In this document: piece after piece, positions 34,141 to 41,779 of the stretch
Numbering within the stretch: position 1 is the stretch's first letter
Layout of the letters: the number at the start of each line of letters is the position of its first letter
NCBI RefSeq assembly: GCF_001665685.1
Contig: NZ_LZTB01000065.1
Location: forward strand, 31,452-95,451
DNA: 64,000 nucleotides
Direction: 5' to 3'
From: Mycobacterium sp. 852013-50091_SCH5140682
Lineage (GTDB): Bacteria; Actinomycetota; Actinomycetes; Mycobacteriales; Mycobacteriaceae
The notes under the pieces: model-generated
What the model saw: the letters and a program-made list of their open reading frames with translations, nothing else
Database searches by the model: none
What the model was told of the DNA's origin: nothing
Translations under genes and position numbers: made by a program

Positions 34141-35004
34141 CTATGCGACTTGGGGTTGGTGGGTCGTGGTCCACTGTAGAGCGAACTCGGCTGGGGTGAG
34201 TTCGCCGTGGGCGGAGTGGGGTCTGTTCGCGTTGTAGTCGGCTCGCCAGTCCTCGATGATCACCCGGGCCTCCAGTAGCGAGTCGAAGCGCCATGAGTTG
34301 AGCAGTTCGTCGCGCAGTCGACCGTTGAACGATTCGATCCATGCGTTCTGCCATGGTGAGCCTGGATCGATGAAAAGTGAACCGGCACTGTTGAATCGGC
34401 ACCAATCGGCCACGGCGTGTGCCACGAACTCAGGTCCGTTGTCGAAGCGTACGTAGCGCGGCGCTCCGTATGCGAGGGCCAGTCGATCCAACACGTCGAC
34501 GACGCCGTCGGCGTCGATACTGCGATCAACCTCAATGGCGAGAGCTTCGCGGGTGAACTCGTCGATCACATTCAGCATCTTGATCGTGCGACCGTCGGCG
34601 GTGGTGTCGAACTGAAAGTCCATCGCCCAGATGACATTCGGACGGATAGGTGACATCGCGCCCACCGCGACACCGATCCCGGTCAACCGCTTCTTGCGGC
34701 GCCGCTGAGGGACCCTCAGGCCCTCCTCACGCCACAATCGGCGGATCCGCTTGTTGTTGACTGCCCAGCCCGCTCGACGGGCCATCTTGGCTGCTCGTCG
34801 CCATCCCCAGCGCGGCCGGTCGGTGGAGAACCGCCGCAGCCAGGCCCGCAACTCGGCCTCCTCGGCGGTGACCGGCGGCGGCAGCAGCCGCATCGTGGAA
34901 CGGTGCAGACCAACGACCGTGCAGGCCCGGCGCTCAGACACCCCGAACCGCTCACGCAGCGCTGTGACGGCGCTGCGCTTACGGTTCGGGGTTAGAAGTT
35001 TCCC
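34141..35004 (-). CDS. IS3-family transposase OrfB (DDE integrase), made as OrfAB
   Basis: About 287 residues from the frameshift point. The rve integrase core has the DDE acids in VIWAMDFQFD, RFDNGPEF and WIESFNGRLRDE with the spacing normal for IS3 elements, preceded by an HTH_21-type region (RPRWGWRRAAKMARRAG). No start codon with a ribosome binding site lies at the head of the frame, so translation is expected through -1 slippage from OrfA at GGGAAAC (34998-35004). All catalytic residues are present. Confidence 0.9.
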   Translation of the reverse strand, partial: GKLLTPNRKRSAVTALRERFGVSERRACTVVGLHRSTMRLLPPPVTAEEAELRAWLRRFSTDRPRWGWRRAAKMARRAGWAVNNKRIRRLWREEGLRVPQRRRKKRLTGIGVAVGAMSPIRPNVIWAMDFQFDTTADGRTIKMLNVIDEFTREALAIEVDRSIDADGVVDVLDRLALAYGAPRYVRFDNGPEFVAHAVADWCRFNSAGSLFIDPGSPWQNAWIESFNGRLRDELLNSWRFDSLLEARVIIEDWRADYNANRPHSAHGELTPAEFALQWTTTHQPQVA

Positions 35005-35279
35005 GCCGAAATCTCCTTCAGCATGTCGATATCCAGGGCCTGGTTGGCGACCAGCTTCTTGAGTCGGGCGTTCTCGGCTTCGAGTTCCTTGAGTCGTTTG
35101 GCCTCGTTGGCCTTCATACCGCCGTACTGGGCGAACCAGCGATGCCACGTCGATTCCGCGATCTCCAGATGCCGGCACACCTCGGCCAGTTCCTGGCCGG
35201 TCCCGAGGAGTTTGTTGCCCTCAGCCAGCTTGCGGATGATCTGATCCGGGGTGTGCCTCCGGCGCTTGTTCGATGCCAT
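34992..35279 (-). CDS. IS3-family transposase OrfA
   Basis: A 95-residue protein starting MASNKRRRHTPDQIIRKLAE. It has a helix-turn-helix (ELAEVCRHLEIAESTWHRW) for binding the terminal repeats and a leucine-zipper-like coiled coil (AKRLKELEAENARLKKLV) for multimerisation. The last codons contain a slippery GGGAAAC in the phase needed for a -1 shift into orfB, six bases before the TAA. Confidence 0.9.
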   Translation of the reverse strand: MASNKRRRHTPDQIIRKLAEGNKLLGTGQELAEVCRHLEIAESTWHRWFAQYGGMKANEAKRLKELEAENARLKKLVANQALDIDMLKEISAGNF

Positions 35280-35522
35280 GTCGTCGTCGATTCTTCCCTG
35301 CCCGCGGACCGGGCAACAGAGTCCCACAACGACTGGACCACTACAGCGGGCTCACCTCAACTGTTCCGCCCATTGGTGGAGCGTTTCGTATTCCAGGATT
35401 CGCGGATTATGCAGGCGATCTCGCATTTCGCAACGAGCAGTTCGGACGATTCAGAGCTTTCTCCCGAAGAATCTCTAGCGGCATTGCACACGCGCGACCG
35501 CGGTGATACCCACGGAGCGTGA

Positions 35523-35909
35523 CACGGTAACTGACGACGGCTTCTTGTCGCGTCCGCAAACCCGCGGTCCCAGTGTTCAACGACCGTAACCGTGACGAGG
35601 ACGCCAGCTCCGGGGCGGCGCCGATAACACCCACATGTATCTGGCTAGATCCGTGCTCGATATCTCCGATACTGTTGCAGTACAGGCCTATTCGCCGGTG
35701 CAAGGTGGAGCGTAGATACCGGGTGGTGATCACGGTGCCGGCATTCGGCAGCCCCGTTGACTGTCCCTCTCCCAGTCTCTGCACCTGCACTCTGATGTGG
35801 CACATCCCGTCTGTGGCACGTACCGTCAGAAAGAACAGGTATAGGCACAGGTATGGGTACGGGTAGTACGCCGGATGTGTGACGGATCACTGTTCTTCAC
35901 GATGAAGAC
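35523..35909. other. 387-base intergenic region after the IS-split gene
   Basis: No gene is supported. The region contains paired TGTGGCAC direct repeats near 35796 and 35813 and, close to the downstream start, three 12-base repeats (35836-35871). It should hold the promoter of the monooxygenase operon. Confidence 0.55.
35836..35871. repeat. three imperfect 12-bp tandem repeats upstream of the monooxygenase
   Basis: CAGGTATAGGCA, CAGGTATGGGTA and CGGGTAGTACGC follow each other without gaps, 39 bases before the ATG at 35910. The last copy is degenerate. The position suggests a regulator binding site or promoter spacer; this is inference. Confidence 0.5.
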
Positions 35910-38495
35910 ATGGACACCACTGACGTCGACGTCGTAATCGTTGGAGCTGGATTCTCGGGTCTCTATGCGACCCACCGACTGCGCAATGGGTTGAAGCTCT
36001 CTGTGCAGGCGTTCGAAGCTGCACCCGGCGCCGGCGGGGTGTGGCACTGGAACACCTACCCCGGGGCGCGCTGCGATTTCGAGAGCATCTTCTACTCGTA
36101 CTCGTTCGACGAGGATCTGCAGCGCGAGTGGCGCTGGACGGAGCGTTTCGCCTCTCAGCCCGAGATCAAGCGATACCTGGAACACGTCACCGACCGATTC
36201 GACCTCCGACGCAGTTACCGCTTCAACACCCGGGTTACCTCGGTGGTGTGGGACGAGGACGCCGAGCGGTGGCGCGTCGGCACCGACGACGGGGCCACCA
36301 CGACCGCACGGTTCTTCCTCAACGGAGCGGGTGCATTCGGGGTGACGAAGCCCAACGACTTCCCCGGACAGAGCGACTTCGGCGGCACGGTGGTGCACAC
36401 CAGCAGCTGGCCCAAACAGGGCATCGAGCTGGCTGGCAAACGCGTCGCCGTGATCGGCACGGGGTCTACGGGCATCCAGGTCATTCAGACCATCGTCAAC
36501 GAGGTCGACCAACTGACGGTCTTCCAGCGGACCCCCAACTTCGCCTGCCCCCTGGGGAACACGCCGATGTCCGATGACGAATTCAACGCCACGGTGGCCG
36601 ACTACCCGCGGATTCGCCAGGAGGCACTCAACAGCATCGCAGGCGCGGCGTATCCGCGCGCGGTGCTTCCAGCGGCGGCCCACACGCCAGAACAACAACG
36701 CGCGGTCTACGACCAGTTCTACAACGGCGGCGGTTTCCGCATGCTTGCCTCCACCTACTACGACCTGATCACCAATCCCGAAGCGAATCGGACGGTGGCC
36801 GACTACATCCGAAGCCGCATCCGTGAGCGTGTGACCGACCCCGAGGTCGCCGAACTGTTGTGCCCGACCGATCACCCCTACGGAGTCAAGCGGGCGACTT
36901 TCGAAACCAAGTACTTCGAGGCGTTCAACGAGCCCCACGTACGCCTCGTCGATGCGCGCACGTCACCGATCGTTCGCATCACGGAAAAGGGTATCGCCAC
37001 CACCGAGCAGGAATACGAATTCGACGTCATCATTTTGGCCACCGGATTCGATGTGGGCGCGGGAGCCCTGAAGCGGATGGGCGTCATCGGCCGCGAAGGC
37101 AAGCAACTGACCGATCACTGGGCGCACGGCCAGCGGGCCTATATCGGCACCGCCACCCACGGGTTTCCGAACCTCTTTCACATCAACGGTCCGCAAGGTC
37201 CCGCTGCCTTATTCAACAATCCCATTGCCATCGAAGAGAGCGTCGACTTCATCGCAGCCGTGATCACGACGATGCAGGAGCGCGGGTACCGAACGGCGGA
37301 AGTGACCGACGAGGCCGAGACGCGCTACAACGAGCTGGTCTGTGAAGTCGCCGATGTGACACTGTTTCCCACCGCGACCACGTGGTACATGGGCGACAAC
37401 ATCCCGGGCAAAGCGCGAACCCCGTTGTCGCTGTTCACCGGCGCCCCGATGTTTCGCGCGATCGTCGCCGAGGTCGCGGCACACGATTTCAGCGGATTCG
37501 CCTTCGATGGGCACGAAAGGCCGGTTTCGACACTGGTCAGTCTCGACGGCAGCGAAGTCTTCCTGCTCGCGGGAATGATGAATATGGGCATGAAACCCCT
37601 CGAGCAGTGTTCCCTGGAGGAAGCCCGTTTCAGCCTGGAGTCCTTCAAGGCCTTGCAGCTTCCGCTGCCGAGCGGCATCTCCGTTACCGAGGTTTCCTAT
37701 CCCACGGAGGAGGGGCAGCGCCCGGTGCGGCTGTATCGGCCCGAAGGTAGCACCGGCCCGCTGCCCGTCATCGTGTTCGTTCACGGTGGTGGTTGGATCG
37801 GCGGAAGCCTCAACGCGTTCGACGAGCCGTGCGCGGTCCTGGCTGAACGCGTCGGCGCGGTCGTGGTGTCACCGGACTACCGGCTGGCACCCGAACATCC
37901 TTTTCCCGCAGCGCCAAATGACGTCCTCGCCGCGCTGCGGTGGGCGGGTGAGCATGCACGCGAGTTCGGCGGAGACCCCGACCGTATTGCAATCGGCGGC
38001 GAGAGCGCGGGGGCGAACCTTGCCGCGGTGACCGCACTACGCGCCAGAGACGAAGGCGGCCCCGAGCTGCGGGCCCAGATTCTGGTGACGCCACCGGTAG
38101 ACCCGTTGGCCGACAACGACTCTCGCAAGCAGTTCGCTGAGGGACCGATGATCTCGGCCGAGGTCGGGGAACGCATGTGGACCATGTATCTGGGTGACCC
38201 CGCCAACGCCACGTCGCCGTGGGCGGCGCCGATCCGGGCCGAGGACCTGTCGGGGTTGCCGCCGACACTGATCGTGACCATGGAGATCGACCCGACCCGG
38301 GACGAAGCCGAGGACTACGCGGCTGCGTTGCTGGCCGCCGGGGTACCGACGCAATGCCGACGCCTCCCACGCCTGTTCCACACCACGTTGTCCGTGTCGG
38401 GGGCGGTTCCGCGGGCCGCGGAGATTCACGACGCGATGGCGGAATTCCTTGTCCCGCTGCTGGCTAGGCAAGCCGAGGCCAGCGTCGTCGGCTGA
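35910..38495 (+). CDS. Baeyer-Villiger monooxygenase fused to alpha/beta-hydrolase (esterase)
   Basis: An 861-residue two-domain enzyme. Residues 1-540 are a class B flavin monooxygenase: FAD motif GAGFSG (12-17), the Baeyer-Villiger fingerprint F157-x-G159-x3-H163-x3-W167-P168, and the NADPH motif VIGTGSTGIQ. From about residue 590 an HSL-type hydrolase begins, with the oxyanion motif HGGGW (625-629), nucleophile Ser699 in GGESAGANL, an aspartate in EIDPTRDEAED and a histidine in RLFHTTLS. The first domain would turn a ketone into an ester and the second would hydrolyse it to acid and alcohol. No stop or frame break lies between them. It opens a rightward block with an SDR. Confidence 0.9.
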   Translation: MDTTDVDVVIVGAGFSGLYATHRLRNGLKLSVQAFEAAPGAGGVWHWNTYPGARCDFESIFYSYSFDEDLQREWRWTERFASQPEIKRYLEHVTDRFDLRRSYRFNTRVTSVVWDEDAERWRVGTDDGATTTARFFLNGAGAFGVTKPNDFPGQSDFGGTVVHTSSWPKQGIELAGKRVAVIGTGSTGIQVIQTIVNEVDQLTVFQRTPNFACPLGNTPMSDDEFNATVADYPRIRQEALNSIAGAAYPRAVLPAAAHTPEQQRAVYDQFYNGGGFRMLASTYYDLITNPEANRTVADYIRSRIRERVTDPEVAELLCPTDHPYGVKRATFETKYFEAFNEPHVRLVDARTSPIVRITEKGIATTEQEYEFDVIILATGFDVGAGALKRMGVIGREGKQLTDHWAHGQRAYIGTATHGFPNLFHINGPQGPAALFNNPIAIEESVDFIAAVITTMQERGYRTAEVTDEAETRYNELVCEVADVTLFPTATTWYMGDNIPGKARTPLSLFTGAPMFRAIVAEVAAHDFSGFAFDGHERPVSTLVSLDGSEVFLLAGMMNMGMKPLEQCSLEEARFSLESFKALQLPLPSGISVTEVSYPTEEGQRPVRLYRPEGSTGPLPVIVFVHGGGWIGGSLNAFDEPCAVLAERVGAVVVSPDYRLAPEHPFPAAPNDVLAALRWAGEHAREFGGDPDRIAIGGESAGANLAAVTALRARDEGGPELRAQILVTPPVDPLADNDSRKQFAEGPMISAEVGERMWTMYLGDPANATSPWAAPIRAEDLSGLPPTLIVTMEIDPTRDEAEDYAAALLAAGVPTQCRRLPRLFHTTLSVSGAVPRAAEIHDAMAEFLVPLLARQAEASVVG

Positions 38496-38502
38496 GTCGT
38501 GA

Positions 38503-38535
38503 TGGTGGCCGGGACGGTGCAGTGACCGGCCACCA
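38503..38535 (+). terminator. hairpin after the fused monooxygenase
   Basis: A 10-bp perfect stem (TGGTGGCCGG with CCGGCCACCA) and 13-base loop follows the stop codon by eight bases. There is no T-run; it resembles the other tail-less hairpins in this window. Confidence 0.55.
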
Positions 38536-38610
38536 CCGACGAAATACCCACGATCACAGCCTGATTCATCCTGTCCACACTTGACACGAACAGAAAGAAG
38601 ATGCGCAGAC

Positions 38611-39366
38611 ATGAGCAGTTCCCTCCACGGCAAGCGCGCGCTGATAACCGGCGGACACCGCGGGATCGGTCGCGCGATCGCCGAGGCCTTCACTGAGGCC
38701 GGTGCGGTCGTCGCGATCGCTGATATCGAGTGCGCCGAGGCCGCGGCAAACGAGATCGGCCGTGGCGCGATCGGTGTCGCATGCGACGTGAGCTCAGCCG
38801 ACAGTGTCGCCGCGGCAGTGCAGGCGACGACGGCGTCCCTCGGCGGACTCGACGTGCTCGTGAACAACGCCGGCGTGGAGACACTCGCCCCGCTGCACGA
38901 GACCACCGAGGCGGACTTCGACCGCTTGGTGTCGATCAACGTGCGCGGGCCTTGGCTTGTCTACAAGCATGCCGTGCCGGCGTTGATCGATGGCGGCGGT
39001 GCCATCATCAACATCGCCTCGATCAGCGGCGTGGTGGCCTTTCCCCTACTGGGCATCTACTCGGCGACCAAGGCGGCGTTGATCAGGCTCACCGAGGCTA
39101 TGGCGCTGGAGCTGCGTGACAACGGGGTGCGTGCCAACGCCATCTGTCCAGGCTTCGTCAACACCGAGATGGTGGCACGCACCAATGAGGTCTTCGCGGA
39201 CATCACCGGTATGCCGTTCGAGCAGATGGTGACCCAAGGTCAGGGCGGCATGGCCGCACCGGCCGACATTGCCGGCCTGGCAACCTATTTGGCCTCAGAC
39301 ACCGCATCCTTCGTCAATGGCACGGCCACCGTGGTCGACGGAGGCATGAACCTGCGGCGTGTTTAG
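38611..39366 (+). CDS. short-chain dehydrogenase/reductase
   Basis: A 251-residue classical SDR. TGGHRGIGRAIA is the cofactor motif (an acidic Asp-Ile-Glu follows strand 2, favouring NAD), NNAGVETLAPL the structural motif, SIS then YSATK the catalytic Ser-Tyr-Lys. VNGTATVVDGGMNLRRV is the usual C-terminus. It probably oxidises an alcohol or hydroxyacyl intermediate of the monooxygenase pathway, for example the alcohol released by the fused esterase, but that is inferred from adjacency. It overlaps the convergent LuxR gene by four bases. Confidence 0.88.
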   Translation: MSSSLHGKRALITGGHRGIGRAIAEAFTEAGAVVAIADIECAEAAANEIGRGAIGVACDVSSADSVAAAVQATTASLGGLDVLVNNAGVETLAPLHETTEADFDRLVSINVRGPWLVYKHAVPALIDGGGAIINIASISGVVAFPLLGIYSATKAALIRLTEAMALELRDNGVRANAICPGFVNTEMVARTNEVFADITGMPFEQMVTQGQGGMAAPADIAGLATYLASDTASFVNGTATVVDGGMNLRRV

Positions 39367-41681
39367 CGCGGCGACGGGTGCCGGGCCATCCAGGCCGCCA
39401 CTTGGGCGCGGGACGCGAAGCCCAGCTTGGCAAGGATGCGCTCGACGTGCCCGTCGGCTGTGCGCTTGGAGATGACAAGGCGCTCGGCGATCTCACGGTT
39501 GGACAGCCCCACCTCGACCAACGCTGCGACTTCGAATTCCCGTTTCGTCAGCGGTTCGCTGGGTAGGCGCGCTGACCTGTGCACTCCGTCGAGGACTCCG
39601 AGCACGAAATCGATCGCCTCGTCGACTTCCATCGGCCTGGCTGAACGTGACATGTCCGCCGGCGCAGGCTCGGTCGGCGTGGGAGTGTGCGCGGCAGCAA
39701 AACCGGACAACTGGGGCCCGAAGGCATCGATGGAGGTTCCCATTGCCTGCCACAGTTCCTTGGCCGTGCGCAACAGCACCCGGGAACGACCAAATTGACT
39801 GCGGTCGTTGGCAATCCACCCGAGCAGATCGGTGGCCAGCGCGACCGCAATGCCATCACCGAAAGTACGTCGCAGCTCCAACACTCGGCGCGCGGAGCGC
39901 TCCGCCTCGTCATGGTGGCCCAACGACCAATGTGCCAGCGCCGCCGCCCATTCGGCATATGCGTGCGCCGAACGTTCACCGTACTGCTCGCAAAGCGTCG
40001 CGGCGTCACGGGCTTCGGCGAGGGCTCGGTCGGTCGCGCCGTCCGTGACCAAAGCGCTGGCAAGCATGTATCGCGCCGTCAGTTCCATTTCGCGATCGCC
40101 ACGGGCGGCGTGATCCTGCACCGCTTGGCCAAAGCCGCGTACTGCAGCGGTCGTGTCGCCGGTGAACAAAGCCCGCAGCGCCGTCCACTGGCGCACGTGC
40201 GCGGCGAACACTTCGTCACCGGACTCCACGGCGTACAGCTTCAGCTCGTTCAACCAGGGAACCGCGGATTCCTGGTCACCCTGCAGCAAGGCGATCCAGG
40301 TGACGACCCACAGACAGTGCGCCCGCGCGGCTGATGGTGACGTTTCGGCCTCGAGCATGGATTCGATGCGCATCCTGCCTTCTGCGAGGCGTCCGTTCGT
40401 CAACCAGTGATAACGCAGCCGGCCCAGCAGTTCGAGCGCGGCCTGTCCTTCTGACGGAGTCGTAGCGCTCCAATGCAGGGCGGCCACATAGCTGGGGTGA
40501 TCAAGGCTCAGCTGCCGAATCAAGTTGTCTTGGTTGGGTCCACACCACTGCGTCAACATTTCGGCAGCGCGACGCAGCATCACGTCGCGGTGGCGGCGGT
40601 GCAACTGCTCCGTCTCTCCGGCCTGGTCCGCCAACTCAGCAGCGACCTCTCGGACGGCGGCCGGCAGGTGGTAACGCATGGTCCCCGCACCGCGGTCGGT
40701 GAGCACGATAGACTGGGCGACGAGCCGGTCGATCGCGTCGAACACGTCCTCCGCGCGCAGCTCGCCGAAAGCACAGATCTGTTCGGTGAGTTCGAGGTCG
40801 AAGGTCGCTGGAAACACCGCCAGGCGGCGCCACAGCACCTGCGCGTTGCCATGACACAGGTCGTAGCTCCACTCCACCATCGCCCGCAGTGATCGGTGGC
40901 GTGACACTGCGTTGACGTCGGAGGCGGTCAGTGAGGTCAACCGTTTCCGGAACCGCTCGACAACCTGCTCCACTGTGAGGGACCTCAGTTTGGCCGCCGC
41001 CAGCTCGATGGCCAGTGGCGATCCCTCCAGCAACCGGCACAGCTCGATCACGGCGTCGGCGTTGACGCCCGTGACGTCGAAGTCCGGATCCACGGCGGCG
41101 GTGCGTTCGATGAGCAAGCTCACCGATCCGTCGGCGACCAGCTGGTCGGCAGGCGTACCCGGTTCGGGCACGCTCAGCGGAAGGACCGGGCGCAGCACTT
41201 CACCCACCACGCCCAAGTGCTCCCGGCTGGTGGTGATGATGCGTAGGTTCGGGGCGGCACGCAGCAGTACGGGCACGGTGAGGCGCACGGCGTCGATGAC
41301 GTGCTCACAGTTGTCGAGTACCAACAGGACTCGGCGCTCGGGGAGGAACGACAGCAGCTTGTCCCGTGGCCGTGTCGCCGACTGATCGCTGATCCCCAGG
41401 GCGCTGACGATCGCGGCCTCGACGTCGTTGGCGCCTGCTCCGACGCTCAGATCGGTCAGCCGGACCAGCCAGGCGCCGTCGGGGAACTTCCCCACCACAC
41501 GATGTGCCACTTCCAGAGCGAGCCGGGTCTTGCCGACACCGCCGGGCCCGGTGAAGGTGATCAACCGCGACTGGGTCAGCATCCGTTGGGCTGCTTCCAG
41601 ATCATGGCGGCGGGCCACGAGTCGATTCAACGGCGGACCTACCCGCTCGCCTCCTCGTCGCTGGCTCCGCGCTGAGCTCAT
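39363..41681 (-). CDS. large ATPase-LuxR transcriptional regulator
   Basis: A 772-residue regulator. Walker A TGPGGVGKTRLAL lies at 44-56 and Walker B VLLVLDNCEHV near 118, followed by TTSREHL sensor motif, an NB-ARC-like winged region and a TPR-like helical middle (residues about 400-640). The C-terminus has a LuxR/GerE helix-turn-helix: PLTKREFEVAALVEVG then SNREIAERLVISKRT. Such proteins are ATP-dependent activators. It lies between the monooxygenase/SDR pair and the FadE/FadD/HpaB genes and may control either. Its inducer cannot be read from the sequence. Confidence 0.9.
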   Translation of the reverse strand: MSSARSQRRGGERVGPPLNRLVARRHDLEAAQRMLTQSRLITFTGPGGVGKTRLALEVAHRVVGKFPDGAWLVRLTDLSVGAGANDVEAAIVSALGISDQSATRPRDKLLSFLPERRVLLVLDNCEHVIDAVRLTVPVLLRAAPNLRIITTSREHLGVVGEVLRPVLPLSVPEPGTPADQLVADGSVSLLIERTAAVDPDFDVTGVNADAVIELCRLLEGSPLAIELAAAKLRSLTVEQVVERFRKRLTSLTASDVNAVSRHRSLRAMVEWSYDLCHGNAQVLWRRLAVFPATFDLELTEQICAFGELRAEDVFDAIDRLVAQSIVLTDRGAGTMRYHLPAAVREVAAELADQAGETEQLHRRHRDVMLRRAAEMLTQWCGPNQDNLIRQLSLDHPSYVAALHWSATTPSEGQAALELLGRLRYHWLTNGRLAEGRMRIESMLEAETSPSAARAHCLWVVTWIALLQGDQESAVPWLNELKLYAVESGDEVFAAHVRQWTALRALFTGDTTAAVRGFGQAVQDHAARGDREMELTARYMLASALVTDGATDRALAEARDAATLCEQYGERSAHAYAEWAAALAHWSLGHHDEAERSARRVLELRRTFGDGIAVALATDLLGWIANDRSQFGRSRVLLRTAKELWQAMGTSIDAFGPQLSGFAAAHTPTPTEPAPADMSRSARPMEVDEAIDFVLGVLDGVHRSARLPSEPLTKREFEVAALVEVGLSNREIAERLVISKRTADGHVERILAKLGFASRAQVAAWMARHPSPR

Positions 41682-41779
41682 ACCGAGATCGTAGGTTGCG
41701 TCGGCCTACCTGGACACCACCGTTCCGTTGCACGGCACGAAGACTCGCCCGTCTCGTCTTCGGTCGGTGCAATGAAGCC

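Larger units (their letters stand above)
34112..35359 (-). mobile_element. IS3-family insertion sequence (IS407-like), 1,248 bp
   Basis: Imperfect terminal inverted repeats of about 28 bases begin TGAGG at both ends and share GTGGTCCAGTC at their inner side. The flanks carry a 4-bp target duplication ACTG (34108-34111 and 35360-35363), the size produced by the IS407 group of IS3. Two overlapping frames on the minus strand encode OrfA and a DDE OrfB joined by a probable -1 frameshift at 34998-35004. The element is intact and could be mobile. It interrupts an SDR gene. Confidence 0.92.
33359..35522 (+). pseudogene. short-chain dehydrogenase gene split by an IS element
   Basis: Codons 1-251 (33359-34111) encode an SDR with TGAAGSLGQDLA, AAAGTGG and YSASK (active-site Tyr and Lys). 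The TGA that ends this frame is the first three bases of the inserted IS. Skipping the IS and one copy of the ACTG duplication, the frame continues at 35364 as FRPLVERFVFQDSRIMQAIS and ends at 35522, restoring a 303-residue protein whose C-terminus looks like mycobacterial SDRs of this type. The truncated protein keeps the catalytic core but loses 52 residues that often complete the substrate pocket, so activity is doubtful. It is the last gene of the mhp operon. Confidence 0.85.
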
